A DNA stretch of 64,000 bases from Haladaptatus sp. QDMS2. Its GTDB lineage: Archaea > Halobacteriota > Halobacteria > Halobacteriales > Halococcaceae. The notes under the pieces are model-generated. The model did no database searches and was not told the DNA's origin. It saw only the letters and a program-made list of their open reading frames with translations. The number at the start of each line of letters is the position of its first letter. The stretch's first letter is position 1. Positions 44,227 to 52,397 of the stretch are shown one piece after another. The DNA lies in NCBI RefSeq assembly GCF_029338295.1, contig NZ_CP119791.1, positions 1,302,001 through 1,366,000 of the forward strand, written 5' to 3'. The translations under genes were made by a program, and so were the position numbers.

Positions 44227-44490
44227 ATGCCACGCGACAAAGACGCGTTCGAGAACATTCGACCGCTCGATTTCCGCTCGCCAGCCGAAGTGCTCGACGA
44301 CGACAAGATGTACACCGTCTTCGAGATCGCGCGGATGCTCCAGGGCTTAGAACCGGACCACGACCTCGACTACGACACGGAGGACGTCCTCCTCTCGTGG
44401 GCGATTCCGTGGGTCATGGTGAACGCAGACGAACTGTCGTTCGCCGACCCACAATCCGACGAGGACCCCGGGTTCTACGGCCTGCGATGA
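44227..44490 (+). CDS. Small conserved haloarchaeal protein (DUF5827-like)
   Basis: The 87-residue acidic protein (MPRDKDAFENIRPLDFRSP) has no catalytic motif that I recognise. It contains VFEIARMLQGLEPDHDLDYDTEDVLL and ends in DPGFYGLR. It overlaps the start of the next ATPase gene by four bases, so the two are translated together. The family number is from memory and tentative. Confidence 0.7.
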   Translation: MPRDKDAFENIRPLDFRSPAEVLDDDKMYTVFEIARMLQGLEPDHDLDYDTEDVLLSWAIPWVMVNADELSFADPQSDEDPGFYGLR

Positions 44491-45284
44491 ACCTGCTCGT
44501 CGCCGGCAGCGACCAGGTGGACGCGGGAAAGACCACCTTCTCGGTCGGCCTGCTTCGCTACATCGACGGCACCGGCTTCAAGCCACGCGCCGGCAACGAC
44601 CACTGGTTCGACCACGACGACTACCTCGTGGCCGTCTCCGAAGGACGGTTGTACGGCAAGGACGCCAGCCGACTGGCCGAGGCGAGCGCCGCGGACGTAA
44701 CGCCCGAGGACATCAACCCAGTCCATCGGCTGTGGCGACCGGCTCCGGGCGGGGGCGCAGGGCTGCTCGGCCGACAGGACCGCGAGTTCGTCTGCGACCG
44801 GGCCGGCGACGCGATGGTCGTGAACGCGATGGCCGAAGTTCCCGGCGAAGTGGCCGACCTGCTCGCAGACGCCATCGAAATCTCGACCGTCGAAGAACTG
44901 AACGAGGCGATGAGTCGCCATCACCTGCCCGCGCTCGAAGCCTGCGCGAAGCGCGTCGCAGAGACTGAGCGCGTCGTCGTCGAATCCTACGCTGACATCG
45001 CCAGACCGCTTCGGGGCTACGAGGCGGACGCGGTGGCCATCGTCGAACCCGGCAGAGCGCGCATTTACGACGGGGCGCGCTACGCGAAGGCCTGTGAAGT
45101 CGCGGGGAACAGCCCCCGTGAAGGACAGTTAGAAGAAGTCGTAAGCGGCGTCGTCGAACTCATCGAACCGCGGGCGAGCGTATCCTTGCCGGCGCTCGAC
45201 TCGGAAACACGAACCGACCCGGACGCCGTGTGCGAGGCGTACGAAGTCGCCTACGAGGCGCTCGTTGCGGTGGCGCTCGACTGA
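44487..45284 (+). CDS. P-loop NTPase, SIMIBI-type (ATPase of unknown target)
   Basis: The 265-residue protein has a deviant Walker A motif at the very start, LLVAGSDQVDAGKTTFS, typical of dethiobiotin-synthetase and MinD-related proteins. Asp-rich stretches follow, including GNDHWFDHDDY near residue 38. It is translationally coupled to the small DUF5827-like gene. The substrate is unknown; a biosynthetic ligase or a partner ATPase are both possible. Confidence 0.72.
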   Translation: MNLLVAGSDQVDAGKTTFSVGLLRYIDGTGFKPRAGNDHWFDHDDYLVAVSEGRLYGKDASRLAEASAADVTPEDINPVHRLWRPAPGGGAGLLGRQDREFVCDRAGDAMVVNAMAEVPGEVADLLADAIEISTVEELNEAMSRHHLPALEACAKRVAETERVVVESYADIARPLRGYEADAVAIVEPGRARIYDGARYAKACEVAGNSPREGQLEEVVSGVVELIEPRASVSLPALDSETRTDPDAVCEAYEVAYEALVAVALD

Positions 45285-45863
45285 CTACTGCATTCGCGCC
45301 ATGCGGGCGCTCAGTTCGATATCGTCGTAAGGGTTGCTCGTGATGCTCGGGCCGTGGCCGACGTGCATGACCGAGAGTGATGAGTCGAGCGTCGCGATGA
45401 GTCGCTCGATGGATTTGATGAGCAGTTCGCGGTCGCCCTCCGGGAGGTCCGTCCGGCCGAAGCTCCCGTTCTGGAACACGAGGTCGCCCGCGAACAGGAC
45501 GCTCGCCGTGGGGGAGTGAAAGCAGAGGTGGTCGTTTTTGTGGCCCGGCGTGTGGAGTGCGGTGTAGTCGTCGTCGCCGAGTTGCACCGTCTCGCCGTCT
45601 TCGATTGCGTGGTCGACGAACGGAGAGTCGGGGTCGTAGCCCCACACGTCCACGTCGAAGGCGTTTTTGACGGCGGAGACGTTGCCGACGTGGTCGGGGT
45701 GGGTGTGCGTGAGGACGATAGCGTCTAAGTGCTCGGTGCGCTCTTCGAGTTTGCTCACGACGTCGAAACCGCTGCCGGGGTCTACGAGGACGGTGCGTTC
45801 ACCGCTCACGAGAAAGACGTTGCTGGTGAATGCCTGCACGCCCTGGGCGAGGTTCGATATCAT
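45285..45863 (-). CDS. Metallo-beta-lactamase-fold hydrolase (glyoxalase II-like)
   Basis: The 192-residue protein has LTHTHPDHVGN near residue 51, HTPGHKNDHLCFH near residue 104, FAGDLVF near residue 125 and VGHGP near residue 168, the standard metal ligands of the family. The short length lacks the C-terminal domain of true glyoxalase II. Thioester hydrolysis is likely but the substrate is unknown. It is convergent with the P-loop gene, whose stop lies directly against its own. Confidence 0.82.
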   Translation of the reverse strand: MISNLAQGVQAFTSNVFLVSGERTVLVDPGSGFDVVSKLEERTEHLDAIVLTHTHPDHVGNVSAVKNAFDVDVWGYDPDSPFVDHAIEDGETVQLGDDDYTALHTPGHKNDHLCFHSPTASVLFAGDLVFQNGSFGRTDLPEGDRELLIKSIERLIATLDSSLSVMHVGHGPSITSNPYDDIELSARMARMQ

Positions 45864-45902
45864 ATCCGACCCATCGAAGGGGCGGGGTTTGATTGTGTCG
45901 CT

Positions 45903-46250
45903 CTATTGAGGCGGCCGGCCCGCTCCGGCGATGACGAGGCGGGCGCGTTCCTCGCCGGTGTTTTCGACCTGTCGCGTGTCCCCGGGATCGACGCGAAGGG
46001 CTTCGTTCTCGCCGAGGAAGACGCGCTCGTTGTCGACCGTGACCGTCACCTCGCCGTCGACGACGCAGTAAACCTCCTCCTGGCCGTCGCCCGCGTGGTC
46101 GTGGACCTTGTTCTTCCCGCCGGGTTCGAGTTCCATCACCGAGAGGCCAATCGCCTCGGTTTCGAGCGAGTTGCGGAACATCCACATCCCACCGAACTCT
46201 TCGGGAATGAGCGAATCCACGTCGTCTGCGGTCGATTTCTTGTAGCCCAT
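45903..46250 (-). CDS. Cupin-domain protein
   Basis: The 115-residue single cupin has motif 1 as NKVHDHAGDGQEEVYCVVDGE near residue 47 (HxH and Glu) and motif 2 as LRVDPGDTRQVENTG near residue 86, where the expected His is missing. The incomplete ligand set may mean a three-ligand site or no metal. The function is unknown. It is on the same strand as the metallo-hydrolase, 39 bp away. Confidence 0.75.
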   Translation of the reverse strand: MGYKKSTADDVDSLIPEEFGGMWMFRNSLETEAIGLSVMELEPGGKNKVHDHAGDGQEEVYCVVDGEVTVTVDNERVFLGENEALRVDPGDTRQVENTGEERARLVIAGAGRPPQ

Positions 46251-46333
46251 GGGCGGGCGTACACATGGCGCTAACTTGAACGACGTGGCCGAAATCCCGC
46301 AGAATTATCTGTCCTCCCTGCGCGCCTTTGGGT

Positions 46334-47077
46334 ATGAAAGTTCGTCTGCTCGAAGCCACCGACAATCCGGAGGAACTCATCTGCACTGCGGCGCGAAACG
46401 ACTACATGGCTGACTTCGTCGGCGACACCTCCTTCGAGGACATCATGAAGAACGTGAAAGGCGACTCGCTGGAGGCGAAAAAGCGCACCCTCATCGGCCA
46501 CCTGCTCAACCACGGCCACTTCGGCCCGTTCGAACACGTCCAGGCCACGTTCGCCGTCGAGGGTATCAGTCGGTCGTGTATGGCTCAGATTACGCGCCAC
46601 CGCCACGTTTCGTTCGACGTCCAGTCAATGCGCTACGTCGCCTTCGACGACGTCGACGTAGAAGACGTCGCCGCCGGTGAGATGGTCGTCTGGCCCCCCT
46701 CTGCGACGGACAAAAACTGGGTTGGTCGCAACCAGAAGACCGGCGAGGTCACAGACGAGATGATGGAAAAACGCGAGGAACTGTTCCGTGAGTCCGTCAC
46801 GAACTCCGTCCAGACCTACCAGGACCTCCTCGACCTCGGGATGCCCCCCGAAGACGCCCGCTTCGTCCTCCCAATCGGGACGGAGGTCAACATGGTCATG
46901 TCGATGAACGCCCGGATGCTCATGCACGTCGCCGACATGCGCGCAGCTGCAGACAGCCAGTGGGAGATTCGCGACCTGACCAATCAGGTCCTCGACCTCG
47001 CCGCCGAGTGGTGTCCGCTCACCTTCGAGCATTATAACGAGAAGATGAAGGGTCGGAAGAACCGCCTCGCGCCGTAG
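46334..47077 (+). CDS. thyX: FAD-dependent thymidylate synthase ThyX
   Basis: The 247-residue enzyme methylates dUMP using methylene-folate and reduced FAD. The ThyX motif appears as RHRHVSFDVQSMRY near residue 87; the usual Asn is Asp here. HFGPFEHVQATF near residue 62 and the C-terminal MNARMLMHVADMRAAADSQWEIR segment agree with the family. ATG 46334 is preferred over the in-frame TTG at 46328. It stands alone. Confidence 0.92.
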   Translation: MKVRLLEATDNPEELICTAARNDYMADFVGDTSFEDIMKNVKGDSLEAKKRTLIGHLLNHGHFGPFEHVQATFAVEGISRSCMAQITRHRHVSFDVQSMRYVAFDDVDVEDVAAGEMVVWPPSATDKNWVGRNQKTGEVTDEMMEKREELFRESVTNSVQTYQDLLDLGMPPEDARFVLPIGTEVNMVMSMNARMLMHVADMRAAADSQWEIRDLTNQVLDLAAEWCPLTFEHYNEKMKGRKNRLAP

Positions 47078-47290
47078 TCAGCCGAAAAAGAGGTCGAGCA
47101 TGTTGCCCTTCGACTGGCCGCGGTACAGCTCCGTGTAGCCGCAGTTGGTACAGGTAATCGCCTGGAAACTGCGATTCTGAATGTCGAACATCTTCGAGAG
47201 CCCGGTGCCGGAGGTGGCGATTTTGTCGGTCGAGACTTCGTCGTGACCACACTTGATGCAGCCACGTTTGTCGTCCACTGGAGGCGTCAT
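47078..47290 (-). CDS. Zinc-ribbon nucleic-acid-binding-type protein
   Basis: The 70-residue protein (start ATG 47290) has one zinc ribbon with CIKCGHDE near residue 11 and CTNCGYTELYRG near residue 49, separated by a basic, Thr/Ser-rich loop. It resembles COG3478-type small ribbon proteins. The upstream part of the frame does not look coding. Its stop adjoins the thyX stop, convergent. Function unknown. Confidence 0.75.
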   Translation of the reverse strand: MTPPVDDKRGCIKCGHDEVSTDKIATSGTGLSKMFDIQNRSFQAITCTNCGYTELYRGQSKGNMLDLFFG

Positions 47291-47372
47291 ACACCGGACA
47301 CCTCTCGGGCGAGTGGTAAATACTTCTGGGTGCGGGGAAACGATTACGTCGCGCGATTTCGAACCGTGAACC

Positions 47373-47546
47373 ATGGCCACTGGAAGCATCTTCTTCGTAA
47401 TCATCCTGCTCGCCATCGCCGTACCGCTCGTCCTCTACTTTTTCATCCAGTCTGAGACCGCAGACCAGCCGGTGATGAAACGCGAGGACGCAGAGCGCAA
47501 AGCTCGGACGGAGTACGAGGACACGAACGACGCGAAGCGGCGATAG
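47373..47546 (+). CDS. Small single-span membrane protein
   Basis: A 57-residue frame from ATG 47373 to TAG 47546 begins MATGSIFFVIILLAIAVPL, one membrane helix, followed by a charged acidic/basic tail (EDAERKARTEYEDTNDAKRR). Codon bias is strongly haloarchaeal and the amphipathic tail is not what random sequence gives. It lies 23 bp before the next small gene. Function unknown. Confidence 0.6.
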   Translation: MATGSIFFVIILLAIAVPLVLYFFIQSETADQPVMKREDAERKARTEYEDTNDAKRR

Positions 47547-47569
47547 CTACGGAGCACCTCTCTTTCTGT

Positions 47570-47755
47570 ATGCAGAAGGCGACGTTCGAACTGTACCGAG
47601 ATGCCGAGGACGACTATCGCTGGCGGCTGGTTCACGCCAACGGGAATATCCTCGCAGACAGCGGCGAAGGGTACGCGAGCAAACAAAAGGCGCGACAGGG
47701 AATCGAGAGTGTGAAGAAAAACGCACAGAGCGCACCTGTCGAAGACCATTCCTGA
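47570..47755 (+). CDS. DUF1508/YegP-type small protein
   Basis: The 61-residue protein has the YegP repeat pattern FELYRDAEDDYRWRLVHANGNILADSGEGYASKQKARQGIESVKK in short segments: a beta hairpin ending NGNILA and a helix SKQKARQGI. It has a single repeat. Such proteins form compact dimers of unknown role and are common in haloarchaea. Confidence 0.85.
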   Translation: MQKATFELYRDAEDDYRWRLVHANGNILADSGEGYASKQKARQGIESVKKNAQSAPVEDHS

Positions 47756-47842
47756 CCGGGCGTCGCGTCCATCGATTTGCTGGTCTGCCGATACATGTAG
47801 AGTCACAGCACTTTTATAGCGACCAAGTAAGGTTTAGGTTAG

Positions 47843-48985
47843 ATGAAAGGGCTGTCTGCGGCGTGTCTCGCGTTCCTCCTCGTCTTCGCGGCGACAGCGC
47901 CAGCAGTTGCCGCTCCGCCCGACAACCCGGAGGGTTCTTCGGGCTCGATCGCCGCGGCTCAGGAGTTCGACCGGACGGAGTTCATCGTCGAAGTCTACGA
48001 AAACGGCTCGGCGCGATGGACGTTCTCTTATCGATGGACGCTGGAGACGGACGAAGACCGCCAGCAGTTCAACCAGTACGCAACCGAGTTCAACGAAAAC
48101 GAGACTGAGCTCTACAAACAGTTCCAGAATCAGTCACAGGCGCTCGCCACTTCCGGCGAGCAGGCGACCGGGCGGACGATGAGCGCGAGCGACTTCTCGA
48201 AACAGGCGTACGTGAGCGAACTCGGCAACGAAGGCATCGTCGAGATGCAGTTCACCTGGTCTAACTTCGCCCAGACGGGCGACGACCAGGTCGTCGTCGG
48301 CGACGTCTTCGAAGGCGGCCTCTATATCGGTCCGAATCAGTCGTTTGTCATCAAACACGACGGGCCACTCCAGTTCGCTGAGGCGGAACCGGAACCCGGC
48401 GCGGTGTCAGGCGGGTCTCTTGCCACCAGCGACTCGCTGACCTGGTTCGAAGACACCCAGTTCGCAGACCAGCAACCCCGTGTCGTCCTCGCGCCCCCGG
48501 GCAGCGACGTAGGCCAGACCACGACCGATGACAGCATCGTGCCCGAACAGAGCGGAAACTTCCCGCTCATCCCGGCCGCCGTCGTGTTCTTCCTGCTCGC
48601 CATCGCCGCCAGCGCGTTCGCCTACCGTTCGGGCGCGTTCCCAACCCGCGGGGGCGGTGGAAGCGGTGGCGCAGGCGCAGGTGCCATTAAGAAGTCGTCC
48701 GGCGGCGGTACGTCCTCACCCACCCCCGCCGCGGCCGCCGTCGCGGACGACGAACTGCTAACCGACGAGGACCGCGTCCTCAAGATGCTCCAGGACAACG
48801 GCGGGCGCATGCGCCAAGTCAACATCGTCGACGAGACCGGCTGGTCGAAGTCGAAAGTCAGCATGCTCCTCTCGGACATGGAAGACGACGGCCTCATCAG
48901 CAAACTCCGGATGGGCCGCGAGAACATCGTCAGTCTCTCCGGCCAGGAGCCAGAGGCGACCCGCTCTGCGCTCGACGATGAGTGA
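47843..48985 (+). CDS. Membrane-anchored winged-helix protein with exported domain
   Basis: The 380-residue protein has a signal peptide (residues 1-23), an extracellular beta-rich domain (about 45-230, with FIVEVYENGSARWTFSY), one membrane helix (IPAAVVFFLLAIAASAFAY near residue 233), a Gly/Ser-rich linker, and a cytoplasmic winged helix (DEDRVLKMLQDNGGRMRQ and SKSKVSMLLSDMEDDGLISKL). It could carry an outside signal to DNA at the membrane. The domain pair is known in haloarchaea (DUF7345/DUF7343-like). Confidence 0.82.
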   Translation: MKGLSAACLAFLLVFAATAPAVAAPPDNPEGSSGSIAAAQEFDRTEFIVEVYENGSARWTFSYRWTLETDEDRQQFNQYATEFNENETELYKQFQNQSQALATSGEQATGRTMSASDFSKQAYVSELGNEGIVEMQFTWSNFAQTGDDQVVVGDVFEGGLYIGPNQSFVIKHDGPLQFAEAEPEPGAVSGGSLATSDSLTWFEDTQFADQQPRVVLAPPGSDVGQTTTDDSIVPEQSGNFPLIPAAVVFFLLAIAASAFAYRSGAFPTRGGGGSGGAGAGAIKKSSGGGTSSPTPAAAAVADDELLTDEDRVLKMLQDNGGRMRQVNIVDETGWSKSKVSMLLSDMEDDGLISKLRMGRENIVSLSGQEPEATRSALDDE

Positions 48986-49019
48986 CACGAGGATTCACCT
49001 TCACGACGTGCGTACCGGC

Positions 49020-49290
49020 GCTCTCAGCCTTGTACGCTACCATGTCGATGAAGGTTCGTCACGCGGCGTGTGCCACGTTCTGACTGTTCCGTTGCTTTTC
49101 CACTAGTCCAGTAACGTTGAGGTCTTCGACGGCGATGAAGTCGTGATTCTTCACGTACCACGACGACAGTGTGTGCAGGAAATCTCGGTGGTGATTGATA
49201 AGTCGGGCGTGCGCCTTTGCAACCACGACTCTTCGTAGTTGTTCGACCCTTTATCCGAGGCACCTTGGGCTGTTCACTGGCGAGACGGTC
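49020..49290 (-). pseudogene. tnpB: Frameshifted tnpB remnant beside tRNA-Glu
   Basis: On the minus strand one frame reads VAKAHARLINHHRDFL, SSWYVKNHDF and IAVEDLNVTGL, matching the middle of haloarchaeal TnpB around the catalytic Glu. Just upstream a different frame gives SDKGSNNYEESW, the preceding conserved block, so there is a frameshift. No start, zinc finger or element ends remain. It sits between the winged-helix gene and the tRNA. Confidence 0.65.
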
Positions 49291-49566
49291 GCACGTCTCT
49301 GAGCAATCGGGGAACTTGACTGAGAGGTTGTTGGAATCGTGTGTGTTCGTCAACTACCCCGCCCTACTCGCTTCTTGAGGACAGTGACTTAGCCTGTTGA
49401 AATTCAACTCATCGAGCGGAGAGAGTCTATGTACAAAATCGCCCGAGTGAGTCGTGTTTACACAGTCAGAAAATTTCAAGGGTTTTTTATACAACCACGT
49501 CCTCCAAACGAGTAAGGACGCCCCGTCACTGGCGCAAAAGCGCGTGATGGAAGTCCCGTGTGATCG

Positions 49567-49641
49567 GCTCCGTTGGTGTAGTCCGGCCAATCATCTTGCC
49601 CTCTCACGGCAAGGACCAGGGTTCGAATCCCTGACGGAGCA
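49567..49641 (+). tRNA. tRNA-Glu (anticodon CTC)
   Basis: The 75-base gene has acceptor arms GCTCCGT and ACGGAGC with discriminator A, an anticodon arm TTGCC-CTCTCAC-GGCAA with anticodon CTC at 49603-49605, and a T arm GGTTCGAATCC closed by CAGGG/CCCTG pairing. No intron and no encoded CCA are present. An AT-rich TTTTTTATACAA near 49485-49497 could be its promoter. It marks the left edge of the accessory region. Confidence 0.93.
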
Positions 49642-49985
49642 TTTCTCTCGAACTCAATCGCCAAGCGAAGCCTGTCCTTCGGCGTGCAGGAATGGAGAGG
49701 TCGTTGACGCACGACGATGGGTGAGTTGGTAGGTCCAATTGTACAGTAGTTGAGACCAATCGAGGCCGTTCGGTGGACACTTTCACTCCGCACTTGGCGC
49801 AGGTATATCGGCGCAATGCTCGTAGGAATATTACGGAGAATCAGCGTGGAAACTATCCAGTTACGTGCCGAGAGGTTGGTGACCAGAACCAACAGCAAGC
49901 GCACAAGCAACAGCAATCCAACGGGCAGTCCGGGGACTCGTCGCGCCGTGAGTGACAGACTACGCGGTACCGAGAGGGGGTACGC
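49642..49985. other. Non-coding gap between tRNA-Glu and the ABC exporter
   Basis: About 345 bp without a credible gene. The one apparent minus-strand frame starts with a Cys-x-x-Cys segment but then runs through the antisense of the tRNA, so it is not accepted. No duplicated tRNA 3' end was found in the window. Confidence 0.5.
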
Positions 49986-51071
49986 ATGACCGAACACCAG
50001 ACGCAACACCAATCAACAGAAAGAGAGGGAGCTGCAACCGAACCGGAGTTCGCGCCGCCAACATCGACGGCTCACTACGGCGATTCGGAACTCGAAACCT
50101 CCAACCGGGAATCGACGTTCGCCATCGAAGTGACTGGCTTACAGAAGTCCTTCGGAGAGACGCGAGCAGTAGACAGTCTCGACCTTCGAATCCCCCGAGG
50201 CTCCGTCTACGGACTGTTGGGGCCGAACGGTGCGGGCAAGACGACCGTCATCCGAATCCTCACGACGTTGCTTCGTCCAGACGCCGGAACCGCAACCGTG
50301 CTCGGCCACGACGTGGTTCGTGAGGCCCCACGCGTTCGCGAGCGAGTGAGCTTGACCGGCCAGTTCGCCTCGGTCGACGAAGACCTCACCGGCCGTGAGA
50401 ATCTCGTCCTCGTCGCCCGTCTCCTCGGCTTCTCGTGGCGTGATGCGAAGGTGCGCGCCGACGAGCTGCTCTCTGCATTCGGTCTGAGCGACGCCGCCAC
50501 GCGGCAGGTTCGAACGTACTCGGGGGGGATGCGACGGCGACTCGACATCGCAGCGAGTCTCGTCGTCACGCCAGATGTGCTGTTCCTGGACGAACCGACG
50601 ACTGGGCTCGACCCACGCAGTCGGAATCAGGTCTGGGCAATCATCCGAGCCATCGCTGCCGAGGGGACTACGGTCCTCCTCACCACGCAGTACCTCGACG
50701 AGGCAGACCGACTCGCAGACCGCCTTGCCGTCATCGACAACGGCCGAGTTATCGCCGAGGGGACGAGCCGCGAGTTGAAGGCAGCCCTGGGTGCGAGCAC
50801 CCTCCACATCCGCCTTCGAGACCCAGCGCGGAGGACGGACGCAGAAACCGTTCTGAACGAACTGACCGGTGTGAGCGTCCACAACGGCGCTGACCGCGAT
50901 GCGCTCGTCGCGAGCGTCCCCTTCGACGAGGAGGCGACGTCGGTGCTACAGGCGCTCTCGAACGCGGGCGTGCAGGTCGCCGAATTCTCTCTCGGACAGG
51001 CGAGCCTCGATGAGGTGTTCCTCGCACTCACGGGACGGCCTGCTGAAGAGACCGCGGAGGGACTTGCATGA
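49986..51071 (+). CDS. ABC transporter ATP-binding protein (DrrA-like)
   Basis: The 361-residue ATPase has Walker [10 protein letters not shown] at residues 79-87, the signature [12 protein letters not shown] near residue 179, Walker [14 protein letters not shown] near residue 197 and the switch region after it. A C-terminal domain typical of daunorubicin-resistance DrrA proteins follows. An unusual Gln/Glu-rich leader of about 45 residues precedes the ABC domain. It overlaps the permease gene by four bases. It probably powers export of a drug or lipid. Confidence 0.9.
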   Translation: MTEHQTQHQSTEREGAATEPEFAPPTSTAHYGDSELETSNRESTFAIEVTGLQKSFGETRAVDSLDLRIPRGSVYGLLGPNGAGKTTVIRILTTLLRPDAGTATVLGHDVVREAPRVRERVSLTGQFASVDEDLTGRENLVLVARLLGFSWRDAKVRADELLSAFGLSDAATRQVRTYSGGMRRRLDIAASLVVTPDVLFLDEPTTGLDPRSRNQVWAIIRAIAAEGTTVLLTTQYLDEADRLADRLAVIDNGRVIAEGTSRELKAALGASTLHIRLRDPARRTDAETVLNELTGVSVHNGADRDALVASVPFDEEATSVLQALSNAGVQVAEFSLGQASLDEVFLALTGRPAEETAEGLA

Positions 51072-51907
51072 GCACAGAGACGACGCCATCGGCCGCAATC
51101 GTCGAGGAGGAACTCGAGGGGGTCTTCTCCCGTATCGAGCGACCCCGCCGACCTGGCGCAGTCTCTGCCTCGCTCACGCTTGGCTGGCGTGCACTGTTGA
51201 AGATCAAGCACGTGCCGTTCCAACTCTTCGACGTCACGGCGTTCCCGCTCATGTCCACCATCCTGTTTACGTTCCTCTTCGGTGGTGCGCTCGCGGGGTC
51301 TCCACAGGAATACATCCAGTTCCTGCTGCCAGGCATCCTCGTTCAGGCCATCGTGTTCGTCACCGTCTACACGGGCGTTGGCCTCAACACGGACATCGAC
51401 AAGGGATTGTTCGACCGCTTCCAGTCGCTCCCTATCTGGCAGCCTGCGCCGCTCGTCGGGGCGCTCCTCGGTGATATCCTCCGGTACTCGATTGCCGCGT
51501 TCATGGTCGTCGGCCTCGGCGTGATTCTTGGATTCCGCCCCGAAGCCGGGTTCGCGGGCGTGTTGCTCGCGCTGGCGCTCGTGCTCGTCTTCGCGTTCAG
51601 TCTCTCGTGGATCTGGATCGTCGTCGGGTTACTCGTCGACACGCCGGAGTCGGTCATGACGACGAGTTTCCTGTTGCTGTTCCCGATTACGTTCGTGAGC
51701 AACATCTTCGTCGACCCCGCGACGATGCCAGCGTGGCTCCAGACCGTGGTCGGCGTGAATCCCGTCACGCACCTCGTCGACGCCGCTCGCAGTCTCATGC
51801 ACGGGACCGTCGTCTTCGCCGATGTCGCGTGGGTACTCGGCGTCTCTGCCGTCATCGTCGCTGTGTTCGGGCCGCTGGCCCTCCACTTGTACCGCACGGA
51901 GCGATGA
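51068..51907 (+). CDS. ABC-2 type permease (DrrB-like)
   Basis: The 279-residue protein has six predicted membrane segments and the ABC-2 signature region near [16 protein letters not shown] (residue about 231). An acidic cytoplasmic N-terminus of about 40 residues precedes the first helix. It is coupled to the DrrA-like ATPase and together they form a complete two-gene exporter. The substrate is unknown. Confidence 0.9.
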   Translation: MSTETTPSAAIVEEELEGVFSRIERPRRPGAVSASLTLGWRALLKIKHVPFQLFDVTAFPLMSTILFTFLFGGALAGSPQEYIQFLLPGILVQAIVFVTVYTGVGLNTDIDKGLFDRFQSLPIWQPAPLVGALLGDILRYSIAAFMVVGLGVILGFRPEAGFAGVLLALALVLVFAFSLSWIWIVVGLLVDTPESVMTTSFLLLFPITFVSNIFVDPATMPAWLQTVVGVNPVTHLVDAARSLMHGTVVFADVAWVLGVSAVIVAVFGPLALHLYRTER

Positions 51908-52235
51908 TTGAGAGACCGTCCTGACCGACATCACCTGCAAGACGGTCCGGTTGGTTGGCTGTCGAAACGCAGTCCACTCCGCGATGACGTCGCCAGTGGC
52001 AACATTCAATGAAGAAGAATTGGACGAATAAGGGAAAATAGAGAATTTTTGTCATTTCTAGTTCACCTGTAATTGATTTTGAATTGTGAATTCAAAGTCC
52101 ATCTTAATTCAAGCAGGGAATCCCGTCCTTTAGGACGGGAGGGAATGCGACCACTGATGGATTAACTACGTTCAGACGCTCAGACTGAATGCCAACCGCC
52201 ATCTTTAACTTACGCTACTCCTTACGTTTTAGTGG
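51908..52235. other. AT-rich gap holding the left end of the IS1341-type element
   Basis: The region from 52011 to 52110 is markedly AT-rich compared with its neighbours. From about 52112 the left end of the mobile element begins with the hairpin ATCCCGTCC-TTTA-GGACGGGAG. No gene is seen before the small element protein at 52236. Confidence 0.55.
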
Positions 52236-52397
52236 ATGAGAGCAGACTTCGATATGGAGCGAGGCGGGCCACTTCACGAAGCCGTGAAAGAGTACGCCCG
52301 CGACCACGGGATACGCCACTCACGAGCGTACCCCGAACTCCTCCGCAAAGCACTCGAATCCGAAGGCTACGATGTCAACGACTCAGACAGCGAATAA
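52236..52397 (+). CDS. Small element-encoded protein upstream of TnpB
   Basis: A 53-residue frame from ATG 52236 to TAA 52397 encodes MRADFDMERGGPLHEAVKEY followed by ARDHGIRHSRAYPELLRKAL. It is a compact helical, charged protein, possibly ribbon-helix-helix-like. It overlaps the first tnpB start by 26 bases. Small frames in this position recur in haloarchaeal IS1341-type elements. It may bind element ends or restrain TnpB; that is inference. Confidence 0.65.
   Translation: MRADFDMERGGPLHEAVKEYARDHGIRHSRAYPELLRKALESEGYDVNDSDSE

Noticed and set aside
49604-49816. Minus-strand frame starting with a Cys-x-x-Cys segment
   Set aside because: Its C-terminal part is the antisense of the tRNA-Glu gene, a well-known false frame; the short N-terminal zinc-like part is not enough support.
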